A program made the translations under genes and the position numbers. Below are positions 27,744-41,400 of a DNA stretch of 64,000 bases, piece by piece. The notes under the pieces are model-generated. The model was not told where the DNA came from and did no database searches. It worked only from the letters and a program-made list of their open reading frames with translations. Origin of the DNA: Taeniopygia guttata (lineage: Eukaryota; Chordata; Aves; Passeriformes; Estrildidae); NCBI RefSeq assembly GCF_048771995.1, contig NC_133026.1, forward strand, positions 62,497,001 to 62,561,000. Reading direction: 5' to 3'. Each line of letters begins with the position of its first letter. Positions within the stretch are counted from its first letter, which is position 1.

Positions 27744-30148
27744 TTGCTTGAAAGATTACAAACAATGCCAATATTTACAAGAGACAGATTCTGAAAGCCC
27801 AAGTAAAGCTCAGCCTTCTCTGACCTAAATGACAATGTCAGGATAAACATATAAACAAGTTGTTTTTCAGAAGAGAAATGCTTCGTGCCTTCTGCTGTGC
27901 TCCTGAAGAGCATTCAGAGGAAAATAATAATCAGTAAGAAAAAAAAAAAAGAAATTTTCTATAAGCTTATATCTTAAGGAAATTGCTGGATTTGAAAAGC
28001 ACATTTCCCAGGTACTCAGATCTAGGTAGCACACAACACAAATAAGAGACTATTGGGATTTAAGGGACTCAGGGGAGATTGCTCAGCAGCCAGCAACTCA
28101 GCCTATTCCTAGTCAAATGAGAGGCTTATTTTCAACCCACTTTCCAATTTGCTCTGCCTTTTCTCCTTTTACAAGGAAAGGTGAAGCAAACACTGAGCAG
28201 GAGATGAATGCACATCTTCAGCTGGCCTCTAAAGTCACTGAAGACCAACTGTAGTTTCACAATATTTTTACTTTGCTACTGAAAGCTCACATCACTGAAA
28301 ACCTACTTCAAACTAAGAGCCAACAGTGACCCAGTGCCACAGAGTAATCCCAGACTGCAGTAGCATTATCTCTATTTGATGGCATCATCAAGCAATGACA
28401 AAAATATCTCTTGCTAGATTTACCAAGTGGATACTATTTCAGGAAATTTCATTTTCAAGCTTTATATCTTCAAGATAAAAAATGACCTACTTAACTTTTC
28501 ATCATACCTCTGGAAGAAATGACACTTTCTAGTGCTGTGTGAGAGAATTTCAAAACAGGTTCCATAAAAAAGTAAATCCCTGAATGAAATGTGCAGCAGC
28601 AACAAGCCTCCCTTGGTATAACCTACTTAACCTCATGCACCACAGCACCAAAACCTCACCCAGTGCAAGTGAGTGGCTGACTGATTTCTCCAATCAGAGG
28701 CCAAACCTTGTTGATAAGGAAGATGAAGGGAATGAGCTATGGTCTGAAACACAGGCAGCCTTATGCAGCCAGATCTAGGTACAGACAAGTCCAAGCAGAG
28801 CAACTTCATGAAAGTGCCAAGGTTCATTGTGGGGGGAAAAACTTGTGGAGGGTGGGGGGGAAGGAAATCTGTGCAAATAGAAACCTTATTTAGCCAACTA
28901 TCTTTGTTATTTACTCTGTTGCTCTGGTTTCTCTGTAAATTTAATCCAGAGAATGTACTCTGCCAGCCAATCATGTAATGCTGGACAACATGTCCAGGCA
29001 CACAAGCTGCTAAATTGCCACCAACCTTCTATCTGGAGTTATATAGGACACACAGCTGGGCTGATGGGCTTGTCCTCTCTCTAAACAGGCCTTGACAGGT
29101 AAGATACCTTCATGCTCTGACTAGATAGTTGTACATGTAGGCATCAGACTGCATGCATGTGTTTAATTTGGCCCAAGAAATCCACAGATCAAGCCTCTTC
29201 AGTATGAGGGGAGACGACCTGTTCAGCTTGGTGTATTGGAAAGAGTTGCTGCAGCAGCTGTTGTGGCTGTTGCTACAAATGTTTATTCCCAAACCAGAAC
29301 TGAGGGATCAGGAAACCTCAAGAAAACTACGCCTGTATCTTCTGGCCAGGGCACTGGGCTCTGTTAGCAAAATCCACTTTGAGGGTGTTCCTTTTGGACC
29401 TGCAGGTCCAATCTGCTCCACACAGCAAGAAGAACATGCTACATGGGTCTCAGGGACCCTCCCCACCCCTCAGTCATCTTCCCATTTGCACCTGGATCCC
29501 AATGAGATCCTTAGCCTGGTGCTTGCTGAGGGTACTCCAAACACAGCCATTACAAACCAAAAAATACAGGGTTAGTGATCAGAAGGAGAGTGGGATTTCC
29601 AATTTGATTTTCTATAACAGCTAGAAGTTATACTACTTCAAGTCTCAAACAATTACAATTGACTGCTGCCAACCAGAAAACTCACCTGTACAGCACTACA
29701 TCCTTATTTTTGTTGTGTGTCAACCACATTATAATGAAACTATAGGTGAATGTCTAGCTCGTTTTAGGAGCTTTTTCTGTACAAATACCTATTTTTCCCC
29801 CCTAAAACATTAGTAACCTTTTCATCATATGCAGACCCTAGGTGTATGATAATTTGTTTATAGACATAAAAACTTATAAGCTTCTATTTTCACGACTTTT
29901 CTTCCTCATGATCTATAAACATGTTTGAAATGGCAAAAGACTGTCCCAGTACATACGTGTATGGCTCAGCTCTGTCCCTATGGACTGATCTTTTTATGAG
30001 AGTGATAGATAACATTCTTAAATACACCAATGAAATATTTTTTAAGGCAACAAAGCAGTGAAACACAACCCACAAAGAGTAAATATATCTTATTTTTGAA
30101 AAATAAGAAGATGCCACAGGCATTTAACTTTCTCCATGAAGATCACCC

Positions 30149-30173
30149 CTTCAAAACCACTAGGGTTTTGAAG
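30149..30173. repeat. Inverted repeat, 10-bp arms with 5-nt loop
   Basis: CTTCAAAACC and its exact complement GGTTTTGAAG flank ACTAG. A small hairpin-capable site of unknown significance. Confidence 0.8.
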
Positions 30174-31676
30174 TATCTAACTTTGGTCCTCTTCATTGTC
30201 TTATAAGATAACCAAAACGGGCAGTTTAACACATCCATCAAGAATCCAGCTTCCTCATAAGAGAAGGTATCTATGGATTGAAAGGTGATTTTTAACTTTA
30301 CCTATGTGCAAAAGATCCAGGTGGCCTTAGCAACAGCTGCCCTCCTGGACACAGTCTCTGTAGCTGTGGACAAGGTATATGAGGATTTTAATTCTGAGCA
30401 GAGCTTTGTTCAAAAATGCTCTCTAGACAACAGCTTATGACAATTCATCTATCATTTCTTCTACTGTTAACCTGCCATTCAGTAGGGAACAGCAAACAAG
30501 AACAGTTAAGTGGAAGGGACAGCTGAGAAATTATTTAGAACATTCAGAAGTGGTATCAGTAAATGACCGTTTCAGTGTTATTTTGTAACATTTTGCTTAG
30601 CACAAAAGAGTCATTCTGAGGATACAGAAAATGCCACAGTAGTTCTTTGGAAACTCGTATTCTAAATGATACATCAATATTTTGCAGTTTTTATGATGTC
30701 CTGGCCAAGAGGAAGGACTGAGTTGTATTAGCTTTAGTACAATATGATGGTTCCTGCCTCCGAGATATTTAATGAGTCATTAAATTATTGAACAGACAGG
30801 CTACTAAGAAAACCAAAATAAACCCCAGAACAACAAAAACCCCAAACTACAGGGAAAGCGACTTATTTGGTTTTGCTTTTGAGAATCAATGTAATAAATG
30901 AGAAATATCTTGTCAACATTAGTAGTAAATGCCAACTCTTTTGCCTGCCTGAATTAAAATTGCTGGCAAGATTAAGAGAGAAAAGTGTTTCTAAAGAACT
31001 GTTCTAGCTTGATCCAATAAATATAGGAGGGTGTCTTATTTCTGGAATCTAGTGGGATTCTTTTGCATTTCAGGGAAAAGAGGATGGCGTTTTCTTGTAG
31101 CACTCCTATGCCTTCCCTAAAAAGTGCTTGTCTGATAGATGCAAATGAGAATACAAGATCAGCATCCCTGTGCCTGCTTTCCCCACCTTCAGGACAGCTC
31201 AGACAAATTGCTTGGGGACAAGAAATTGGTCACAGATTCCAGTATACAGAGATTGCCACTGACTTCTCTGCCTGGAGATCTGGAAGTAAACTCCCCATGA
31301 CATGCTTACTTTTTTGCTCACTTTTGCATCATCCTGAAGCCATCTTCCTTTTTGAAGGTTGTAAACCCCTTTTCATCACTCAGTTTGACATTGATCTTCA
31401 TTGTTACTCAAATTACTTTAAACACCAAAGCTCTAGTCCTGCTCAGAGTAAAGAGGCATTTTGGCAAGCATTTCCTCACGACTATAACCTGCCATCCCAA
31501 ATCAGCTATATCACGGGCACAGCAGAATTTGGAGTGCACCAGTAATCAGCATGAAAGCATGACATTCTGCAAAACCTCTGACTGAATAATGCTCACAAAC
31601 ATACCTGTTTCTGGTACATTGTAGAGAGAATAATGTCACATTTATCACTGAAGAAGCTGGAATGAATAGGATGATT

Positions 31677-31699
31677 TCATTGATTACTTGAATCAATGA
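31677..31699. repeat. Inverted repeat, 9-bp arms with 5-nt loop
   Basis: TCATTGATT and its complement AATCAATGA flank ACTTG. The arms each contain an ATTGAT/ATCAAT core. Confidence 0.8.
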
Positions 31700-32230
31700 G
31701 ATGATTGCTTTTCCTCCTACAACTCCCATTACATTCACAGCATCCTAAAGCTATCACAAAGACCAATTCCTTTCATAATAACAACATTACCAATCTAATC
31801 TAATAAAGAGCCATCAGCCAGCAGAAAACTACAGCAACAGGCTTGTTTCTTGATGAAAGGTTACAATTTTTCTATAAATTTGTCTGTTAAATTCCAGGCT
31901 AGCTCCTGGTAGCTAAGTGCCCATGTGCACACTACTATTGTTTCATGCAAGAGCACAAACAACCCTCAGCAAAAGCACTACCTTTGAGAAATTCCATCAG
32001 GCCCATGCCTCGCTATGTTTCATGTTTGAAGAAACATGTTAAGCGTATTGGTTGAGTCTTATGCTCCCTTCCATAGAGAAAAATGAAAATGAGAAGCAGC
32101 CCAGAAACAGAGATAGAGCTAATGAAATGAACTGATTTTAGTGCTGGCCCAGAAATTGTATCCAAATTTTCAAAATCTTAATTTTAAGCGTAAGGCTTGT
32201 TCAGCATATGGAAATGTTGGTGAATAATCA

Positions 32231-32295
32231 AATATACATGTATATATATACACATATATATGCATACAAATATGCATGTATATGTACATATATTT
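32231..32295. repeat. TA/TG-rich microsatellite-like tract
   Basis: Alternating TATATA, CATA, TGCATA and TGTA units over about 65 bp. This alternating purine-pyrimidine DNA probably derives from an old (TA)n/(CA)n repeat. Confidence 0.85.
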
Positions 32296-33733
32296 AACTC
32301 AAATATTTGTATCTGACTTTATGAAGCATTTAATTCCTTTAATCACACTATAAAATGACAATTCTAAACAAATTTCCCCTAGTAACAACAACTACACCAC
32401 TAAGAATGACATGGTGGACTCTTTCCAGACTGCCATATTGTAATCATGATGATATAATTGCAAACAAGAACAATGTGTAATCACAATATTGAGTACATTG
32501 CCTAAAATGTTCAAAACTATATTTCTTAAACAGCTGAGATAATGTATTAGCTAGGAAAGGGGAACACTCAAGCAAGAGCCCTGACTATTCTCACAGCATG
32601 GACACAGAAACAAAGTTGGAGGGGAAGCTAGGATGGGAAATACAACTACTGAACAAATGAATACCTGCAGCAAGGAAGTGATGTTAGTGTTTATTTTATA
32701 TTTTTTTAAGAATCTACAGTCCTGAAAAGCTATATGTCAAATCAGATTTGAAATTCCCAACTCTCACAACTGATGAAAGAAGAATAGCTTTACATTTTTA
32801 CTACTAGGCAGCCACAGCAGGCTTAAAGCCTCCAACCTAAGAAATACAGACTACAATTTTCTTATTTAGTAGGTTTTAATAAAAGGCTCTGTCTAGCATG
32901 AATGTGGAAGGCATTAATATTTATGCCCAGCTGAAAGAGGGCTGTTTGTCACATAGTGCCATTCTTCCACTGAACACCTTAATCTCCCTAGTCACTACCA
33001 CTCATATTTCTTTTTTTTTCTTTTTTAATTTAACTGCCTTTCTTGCTGTGACCTATTTTCTAGAGAGCACATACTCAGCTAAAGCTGGTAGATCAAATCA
33101 AAACTATAGCTATGATTCATTGGAACAGAGATACATCCTTTTTATTTGAAACATAACACATCAGGGCTTTTTCTGGCATTTATTTCTAAATGGAAATGCT
33201 AGATCTGCTTAGCCAGGTTAGTTTAAGCCACCTAAAACTGAAAATTAGTTATCTTTATTACAGCATCAAAAGCTCATTATTTTCCTCAAAACAGGCTGGA
33301 GTACCTCTACTAATAATTCAATTGTTATCTCTTACACAATAAGCACAGGTTCCACAATATTCAATAAAAATTGGATGGGAATAGCTCTGCAGATCTGATT
33401 TTTGACACTTTTGAAACACTGCTCTACCTCTGTGGATTTGCTTGCTGTTTCTGAAGCCTCACCAAATGCAGTAACTTAAATGATAAAGCTGAAGCCAGTG
33501 GGAGGAAATGCCTTTGTGATTTTCCCAATCAGCTCAGTGCCAGACATGCTCATCTCTGCTTCAGCACCTGGTTTCAGCTCAAAGTCTTTTGACTCTTTAA
33601 TCTATTGCAAAGGATTATTTACCTTTATTGCCCAGCAGCAGCCCATAGCCTACACAAAGTGAATCCATCTGCGTGAACCCTGGGATGATCAGGAGTTCTT
33701 CCCATCCAGCAGCCCTAGCAGAGAACTTTGAGG

Positions 33734-34123
33734 TGACAAATTGTAAATGCAGGTGAACCCAATGGGAAGAAATGATGATGTCTGACTCAATTCAGAAGGC
33801 TGAATGATTTCTTTATTATAACTATGCTAAAATACATTAATATAATATATAAAAGGAAGATACTAAAGCTACATACTACTTTCTCTGACTCTAACTCAAC
33901 TCATGATCCTCTCGAGAGTCCAGACACAGATGGGTTGGATTGGCCATCAGACTCACACAATCCTCACCAGAATCCAATCAAGCAATCACCCCAGGTAAAC
34001 AATTCTCCAAACACATTCCACATAGGAAAAACAAGGAGCAGAAATAGAAATTGTTTTCTCTTTCATTTTTCTCTGTGCACCTCTATGAAAAATCCTGAGA
34101 GTGAGAGAAATGTGCTTACTACA
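33734..34123 (-). mobile_element. Solo LTR of an endogenous retrovirus (passerine type), minus orientation
   Basis: I recognise the core as a repeat common in songbird genomes: GGCTGAATGATTTCTTTATT, then CTAAAATACATTAATATA, then GGGTTGGATTGGCCATCAGA, then TCCTCACCAGAATCCAATCA, then AAACACATTCCACATAGG. Read on the minus strand it starts TGTAG and ends TGTCA (TG...CA ends). It has a TATA-rich stretch and an AATAAA (complement 33812-33817), as an LTR should. Flanks TTGAGG (33728-33733) and GTGAGG (34124-34129) agree at five of six positions, a plausible 6-bp target-site duplication. I see no internal retroviral genes on either side, so this is a solo LTR left by recombination. A 232-codon plus-strand ORF across it is chance. 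Confidence 0.75.
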
Positions 34124-37100
34124 GTGAGGCTCATGTGCTGTGCTCCTCCTCATTGCAGGAGAGCTGCTGAGCACTCAGGGGAGCTGTGGGAGCAGGTTCC
34201 AACCATCCTGCATGGGGACAAGATGCTGCTGCCTGGAGCAGTGACGTGCAGAGGAGGCAGCCTGATCCACAGCAGCAGCAGGATCCTGGGAGAAGCTTGC
34301 AGCAAGGTAAGGCAACACAATGTCTTCTTGCAGGGATTCAGCAGGACCTGGGATCTTTCTTTCTTCCCAAGAAATGCAGTCTTGCCTCTCAGTATGACTC
34401 AGAGCTTGTCTTCATTTCACTGGCTCCCAGTTAAGTGGTCTAAGTCACACCTTGTGGGGATCCCAAAGTTCCAGCATACATGCATTCTCCCCAGCTCCCA
34501 TGACAAAGAGGCTGTGCATTAGCAATGGAGTTACTGGATGTGTTTTGGCAGGGGACTGGGGACAAGTTTCTGTCTGGTAGAGTCAGTCCTTCACATCTCC
34601 CACTGTTGAGCTGCACCCTTGGCCATATGTTGCCACACGGAGAGTACAGATCCTTAGTGGCTCTAACACAGCAATTCTTTCTCATTATTTAATAATTGCT
34701 CCTTGAGCCTGTGTTTGACCTGCCTTTAGAAGGCCTGTCTCTACTACTTCTCCTAAAGATTGCTTATATGAGTTATATAGAAGCCTTGATCTCCACAAAG
34801 TTGGGTTTCCTTTAAAAAACACCTCTTTCCTGTCCCCTGCAAAAGGCCATTGGTGTCAGACTGTGAACTGCACACATTAGAAAACAAACTTACTATACAA
34901 AGAAATCAGAGCAAACCTAACTACTGAAAAAGGCTCCATTAAATCTTTTGTCATGGGCCATCTGAAGCTTTTCTCACATAAATGAGCATCTTTCCACTTG
35001 CTGCACTAAGAGTTGGATCAAGACCTTGGCTTTTGTCCAAGTTTTCAAGTGCAACATTTCTCCAGAACAGTCATCTGTGTTTCAGGGGAGAAAGCAAGTC
35101 CCAAGAAAAGAAGGAAAGTGGAAGGAATTCCATCACATTACCCCACTGATAACCAAACTCCCTACAGCAGAATTAAGAGATTTAAGCTAATCAACAGTTC
35201 CAGTGCATCCAGCCCTGTGGTCCAGTTCAAAGAAGTAGCCACTGCTGCTGCTGTATGCATGGCATTTCAGTCCAGTGAAATGCTTCTCTAATCTGCTTTT
35301 GGAAAAGCAGATGTAAGCTCCTCACACACTTAGATATTTCTGAAAATCTACCCTGTTCATATTAATTAAAAGGAGAATAACTCTCATTACAGATCCTAAT
35401 TAGCACTAGATTCGGCAGAGGGTATCATATATGTGATGTTTAATGAGTATGAGGCAGATGTTACTCATCTCACTTAACACACAGCTGGCAGAACTTCTTC
35501 TCACAGAGTACTACGGTGAAAAAAACCAGCTACAATAAACTGTGCTTTTCTGGCTTGCTGGTTTGGGGGGGTTTTTTTGTACCCTTTGCCACTAATTCCT
35601 GAAGATCCAGCTCAATTTTTGTGGAATTAGATGAGCCCTACTTTTTTCTGGGACTGCTGCATGGCTATCAAAGAAGAAGGCAAAGCTGCAAGAGGTTATT
35701 TTTGTGAAGTAAAAGGGATTGAACACCACAGAGCCAGGCAAATGCTAGTTGATGGAGGTACTCAAAAAATTGCTACTGCACATCTCAAAATTCTCTCCAA
35801 ATTCTGTGGGGCTACAGCTGTGCCCTATGACTGCCAGCAGCATTAAAAAGTTATATCATAGGTATATCTGTCTGGTGATAGAGAACACCAATAAATATCA
35901 GCCACAAATTCTCGCCATCAAAGGGCTGCTGCCCTGTCAGAAGAACCTTGTGGCTGTTGTGGTGGCCGAGGATCATCATCAGCAGCAGGCTGTGCCTGGC
36001 TGAAACCCATCCAGCATGGCAAGCAGTCCCTCAACTCTTCAGCACTGGCAGCAGTAAAAGAGCATGCTATTAAATATGAATATCTTATGGTGTTAAGCTG
36101 CCGCACGCTATAAATAGCAAGGCATTCATTTTAATCATTTTATTGGAATATGGAAGCCTGGAAATATCTTGCTTTGGGATTTGAATATTTATATTTGCCT
36201 TTTGCAAAGTTCTACTGATTGGTAAGCTTCCCTAAATGGTTAGCTTTTTCTTCTATCAAAAACTCATTTTATTTTTCTCAAGTACTGCAGAAATCTACTG
36301 TAGAAGTTGCAAACAAAAAGACATCTGCAACTTAGGCCTTATAAGAAAAATACATTTTAAAAATGGGGTGGAATTTTGTGTGTATTTAGCCAAAAGGCTC
36401 ATTTTTTTTTTTTTTTTATTAGTGTAGTTAACTGAAGGATTTATAACAATTAATGAAAATAAAACAAATTAGAATAAATCCTGTGACAGTCTTGCCTGGA
36501 ACACCAGTTAGTCCCCTGAGTGTTTCTATCAGCATCTACGAGATGCAGCTGCACTCACCTTGAAAATTGTGTTGATGCTTGCTCAGATAAGCGATTCTGC
36601 ATTAAAGTGGCAAAGAACTACAGTTAAAATCTGTGGAGGAAGAGAGCAAGAGAAGTCACAAAGTTTCATTTCTACTGTAGGATTTTGCTTTCTTTATTGC
36701 TTTTTCTCTCCCCATTCTCTCCCCTATAGTCAGGTCTTGCAGGAGTGCCTTAATCAAAGTTACCTGATTGGCAATTGCCACTCCAGAATAAAACATTTTT
36801 CTAAAGGGTGGCTCAGTTATCTCCTAGCTCCTCCACGAGGCTACAAGTGTATGCAGAGGCTCTGTACTGACCTTTTCAGAAAGACATGCTAATTCACTTT
36901 CTGCATTTGTGGTGAAGGCTTCCTCAAATTTTGTAGCAGAGGCAGTGTGTTCTTCAGTGCCAGTCATGGGAAAAGGCTGGCTTCAGGTTTGCAACAAACT
37001 TAATTTCAATGCAGCTACTTAATAAAAATATTTTTATGCATGCCCTGCACCCCTGTAGATTTGCCCAGCATTGTTCCTGCATTCAACCAAATATTCTACA

Positions 37101-37994
37101 GAGCTGGTCAGAGACACACGTATTTAACAATGCTACCAAAGAGTGCAGAGACAAGGAGAAAACAATTGCTCCAGTTTTCTCTCCATTTTATCTGGAGGAA
37201 AGAACAAAATTGAAGTGTACAACTCCAATAAGAAAGAAAAAACCATTTTCCTTCTTACACAAGAAAATTACACAACTTGGTTTAGTAGCTATTTTGCAAC
37301 ATACCCTGTTTCCTGCCCTTTAATACTCAAGGGACCACAGAAATCAGAGTGCTTTTGGTGAGCTAAGACGACTTAATGGTAAAGGAGAGTGCTACATTTC
37401 ACAGGAAGACAAGGGGGTCAAGAATAACAGCTCTTTTTCCAATTTCATATCGGCTTCTAACTGGGGAGGAAGGACCATTAAGGATACAAAGCACATTTTC
37501 CCTGTCCCAGATGCAATGTTTTTTCTATTTGCTCTCTGCAGATTTCCCACTCCAAGAGCAGCCCTATCCTCGTAACCATGGAAACCACTCATGGCAAATT
37601 CCCTCAAAATGCAAAAGCAGAAGGATGGAAAGGAACAAATATTTTAAGAAGGTTGCACATGAAGAGAAAGACAGCATCCTGTCTTCATAAATGCAAGACA
37701 GGATAAAAATCACAGTATCCTCATGCTTAAGGGCTTGCCATTAAGGATTGGCAACCTTCCTCACTGGACAGCTGGCATCAGACAAAGTCCTCTGTTTCAT
37801 CTTTAACAGTGCTGTTGTACTCTGTGAAGATTTGCACAGTGTCAAACCTTTTCTGAAGATCTGGGAGATCAAAGGACACAACAATGAATTTCCATGGCAG
37901 TATCTGACAACCTTGCATTATGCCTAGGACAGATGTGCTTTGAATTCAAGAGAGTAACTTTAGTTCAAAAATAAAAAATAGAGATATGAGTGAA
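34124..37994. other. Intergenic DNA, no gene recognised
   Basis: Unique sequence apart from a T run at 36402-36418. The AT-rich section 36060-36210 contains an exact MEF2-type CTATAAATAG at 36108-36117 and is a candidate conserved element. Open frames are short and not recognised. Confidence 0.6.
36402..36418. repeat. Poly-T run
   Basis: A homopolymer of about 17 T with no recognisable retroposon attached. Confidence 0.85.
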
Positions 37995-38440
37995 ATCAGA
38001 AAAGGTAGAGCCATATCTGAGCAGACCTTGGTCCACCTAGTTTAGTTTTCTGTTTCCAACAGCATCTCTAAATGAGGTAAAAAACAAGTGCCACTTGGAA
38101 GATGCGTTCACAGTAATATTCACCCCAGCCTTAAGGGACTCCCTGAGCTTTCTGTAGTTTATCTATACAGTAAGACTCAAAGAAGCTCTATTCCAAACAC
38201 TTTTTCAGGCTCCTTTCCAAACCATCCTTTGGCAGACAGCACAACAAGCCTCATTCACTTCACAGGAACAGCCACCTCCTGTTTGCATTGGGCCTGCCTC
38301 TTACTACTGTCACTTGATGGGCCACGGTTCTCATGCAAGAAGAAATAAAAAGAAGTCAATCTCTATTCCCCTCTTCTGTGTCACTCATGATTTTGTAGGT
38401 CTCCATCACACCATCCATCCATCCTTGGAAAGGGACAATG
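37995..38440 (-). mobile_element. Ancient CR1 (L3/amniote-type) relic, minus orientation
   Basis: The plus strand resembles the old amniote CR1 3' region. TGAGCAGACCTTGGTCCACC, TAGTTTAGTTTTCTGTTTCC and AACAGCATCTC correspond to the TGGGTCAGACCAAAGGTCCA, TCTAGCCCAGTATCCTGTCT and GACAGTGGC landmarks. Further on, GGGCCACGGTTCTCATGCAA and GATTTTGTAGGTCTCCATCA correspond to GTGACCCCTGGTTCTTGTGT and GATTTTATAGACCTCTATCA. The match is patchy with a large diverged middle, as expected for an insertion far older than modern birds. The edges are approximate. Confidence 0.7.
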
Positions 38441-41400
38441 TATATTTCCTACTTAACTGTTCCTTGAAAGGTATCATCTCATACCTTTGCTTAAATGAAT
38501 TACCTTTCTTCAGACTTCCTCTGTTGTGATATATTCAAGAGGGGAGGATCAAAACTGCATTGGTGGGCAGTGACCCTTGGAGTCACAATTTTTTATCCCT
38601 GTTCACTTTCCACAAACTAATAGTATCTAATATTTTATTCCATTGCTCTTGAGTACTAGCTGATGGTTTCATGGAACTGTTACAAACTCATAGTTTCACT
38701 CTTACATAAGAATAACAAAGTGTTAGCTCAGCATATTATATGTGAAGCTAGGATTAATTTTACTCAGGAGTTACATTTTACCCAGGAATTTCATTTGCTA
38801 TTTTACTTTCCATCTCTCAGATTCAGGGGCTCAGTCTTTAGCCTACCCTTGAGCTCCCCCAGGACACTTAGGTGATTAGTACCAGCCCTGGCAACCTGCT
38901 AATTTTCATGTTGTTTATTTGTACTTCAACCTGTTCCAGAATTCCAGTTTCAGGCTGAGCATTTGCTGAATTACTGCTAAAAAGAATGGCATAGGGAATC
39001 TCCCCAGCTGCTTCTACAGTAAGCAGACAAAAATTATTATGTCTGCAGCAGTCTTACCCACATGGCTAACAGATGACCCTACTGACCTTCTGGTGAAAGT
39101 TTTGTTCTTGGTGTTAGGCCCTGCAGCCTCTCCTCCCCCTCCAAGGGCTGTTCAAGGCTGGCTCCGAGATGGTGCAACTGGGAGCCGAGCTGGAAGAAGC
39201 CTTGCTGGGGCTCTCTGCACCTTCTAGGGCATTTAGCTCAAGCCCTTGCTCTTGGTCCCTGCCCAAGCTATGATGAAGATGGCCCTGAGTCCACTCTTGC
39301 CTATCACAGACCCAAATATGACCCAATAATTGAACTTCCCAATTCTGCACCTCCTTGTCACAACAAACTCACGTGTCCAGCTGGACTCCTGGCTGCCCCT
39401 GGACACCATCACCCAGCCCACGCTGCTCTCTCTGCCTGGGACCCATCGTGAGGGCACTGTCCTACTTTTCTTCACCTTCACTCCTGGCTCCCTGTCCCCC
39501 ATGCAGCAGCCTCAGCCACATTACTGCTTGGCAGACAGGCTGGAGGGACAACCAAGTCCTTTTCCTATCTGATTCTCATATTTATATTATATTATCATCA
39601 AAAATTTCAAATCCATGATGGCCAAACCTGAGGAATGGGTTTGGAAAGAGATGTGGAGAGGAGAAAAAAAGGGACCTCCAGTTTATTCTGGTGTTAGCAG
39701 AGAAGGCTCAGCTGCTGCATACACCACATACAATCCCTGTGCGTGACCTCGGTCTGGCTGTTTAACTGCTCCCTGTCAGTTCCTCTTGCTCTTAAAGGGG
39801 ATTAAACTTTTCTCCTGAGAACAAAAGAATGCTCCTTCCTTCCTGTAACAAATGTCAACAGCAACAGCCCTGACTACAGCTAGGAAAACTTGGAAGATTG
39901 CCATTACCTTTAGCAAGTCAAGAAAGAGGTTTCATTTACAGACCACAGACAAGATGAACTTTTCTGTAGAAAAATCTACCAAAAAGATAATGGTCCTCCT
40001 CTGTGTTCAACATGTATAAACAAACTAGCATGTGGCTGGGCATCAGATATCCCAAACCCTTGTCAAGATACACTCAAACTTGAAGAAAACAGCTTTTCAT
40101 GCTGAAGCAGCTAAAATTTACTCATTAACATAATACATAATATTGTGTCAATGTAGCCAGCTTGTAGCCTCACCTAGCACATCTTCCCTTTTAAAAATCT
40201 GTATTTTGGCAACAATTTTACTATGCCAATCAACAAAGAAGATTGCATATAGTCTTCTACTGACTATGCTTTAGAAAATTCTCTTCTACAATACTAATTA
40301 TTAAATAGCCTTCAAAAAGAATGCTAATGCAGTATTGATAATTCTGTGCTGAAATACATAAAGTTAAACCCAAAAGTCAATCTAAGCTCTATAGCCATGT
40401 TTCAGCAAGTTGTAAGTGAACAGCAAGGAGAGCAGAAGCAGAAAGTGCACCTCAGAAAGACAGGCTTTCAAATCAGCAAGTTTTATTGGTATAAACCTTC
40501 TTCCCTGATATTAAAATATCTTATAATTTCTCCTGATTCTATTTAAGAAAACTAATGAAGTTTAATGGTGCTCTGCATTTTCAATTTTGGTTTTCCCCCT
40601 TCTCTCCTTCCTTTCTCTTTTGTTGCAGCCTTCTTGGTGGTAGTGACAGGAGAACAGCAGGGAGAAAAAAAAAATACAAACATCAGGTGGGAAGAAAAGA
40701 AAAACCAGAATATATCTTCTTATAATGAAACTGTTCAGGGTAAGAATTGCCCTAAGAAAAGCCTTGCCATAATGACATGTATAGAAATATATGGAAAACC
40801 AGGCCAGGAGGCTGAAAAAAACAATTATGATTGTTTTAAATGACAATGATTTTAGTAATGATTTTAGGAACATAGTAAATCTTATGAAGGAAGACTGTAT
40901 CAAAAATTTGACCTTTACTCCCTCCCATCCATATAATTTCCTATTAATATAACAAAACCCTATACAACTTTTGGCTCCTAAAGTTGTTATATCTACATTC
41001 GTGTCTGCTAATGTTTAGCTCAGCTGCCTAAAACATTTATCTTAAATCAGAGTCCAGTACCATCTCTAAGATTAAGGAGCACTGGTATTACAGGGTAGAA
41101 TGAAAACAAACATAGTAATTGTCTCACTTTCAGCTTTTAACATTAATCCTGCATTTGAATGTCCTGTCTTGGCTTCTGAACAGGGAACTTCATACAGCAT
41201 CCACCCAGAGTATGGGAAAGGTTATTGATAATAGTAATTACAATGGATCACAAGACACTCTGCAGCTCTGAATATTAAATGGAATAAAGACTTGGAATCC
41301 TGGTCTAAAAGGTTCTCAGAAAGGGATTTTTCTACATAAATGCCTCAGACTACATAAACCTAGGACACAGGCCACAGTCAAAGGAAGTGCGCCTAAGGGG

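Larger units (their letters stand above)
26896..33733. other. Intergenic DNA, no gene recognised
   Basis: Unique AT-rich sequence with two TA-type microsatellites (27721-27743, 32231-32295) and small inverted repeats (30149-30173 and 31677-31699). The longest open frames (140 codons from 29153, 160 codons from 31063, both plus strand) have no recognisable domain and no splice or repeat context. I regard them as chance. Confidence 0.65.

Noticed and set aside
29153..29575. 140-codon plus-strand ORF
   Set aside because: Composition is not protein-like over its length and no family was recognised. No exon context.
31063..31545. 160-codon plus-strand ORF
   Set aside because: No recognisable motif, no splice-site logic and no neighbouring exon in phase. 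This length occurs by chance in 64 kb.
33824..34522. 232-codon plus-strand ORF, the longest in the window
   Set aside because: It runs antisense through the solo LTR and out into flanking DNA, crossing the element boundary. It has no recognisable domain and so is chance.
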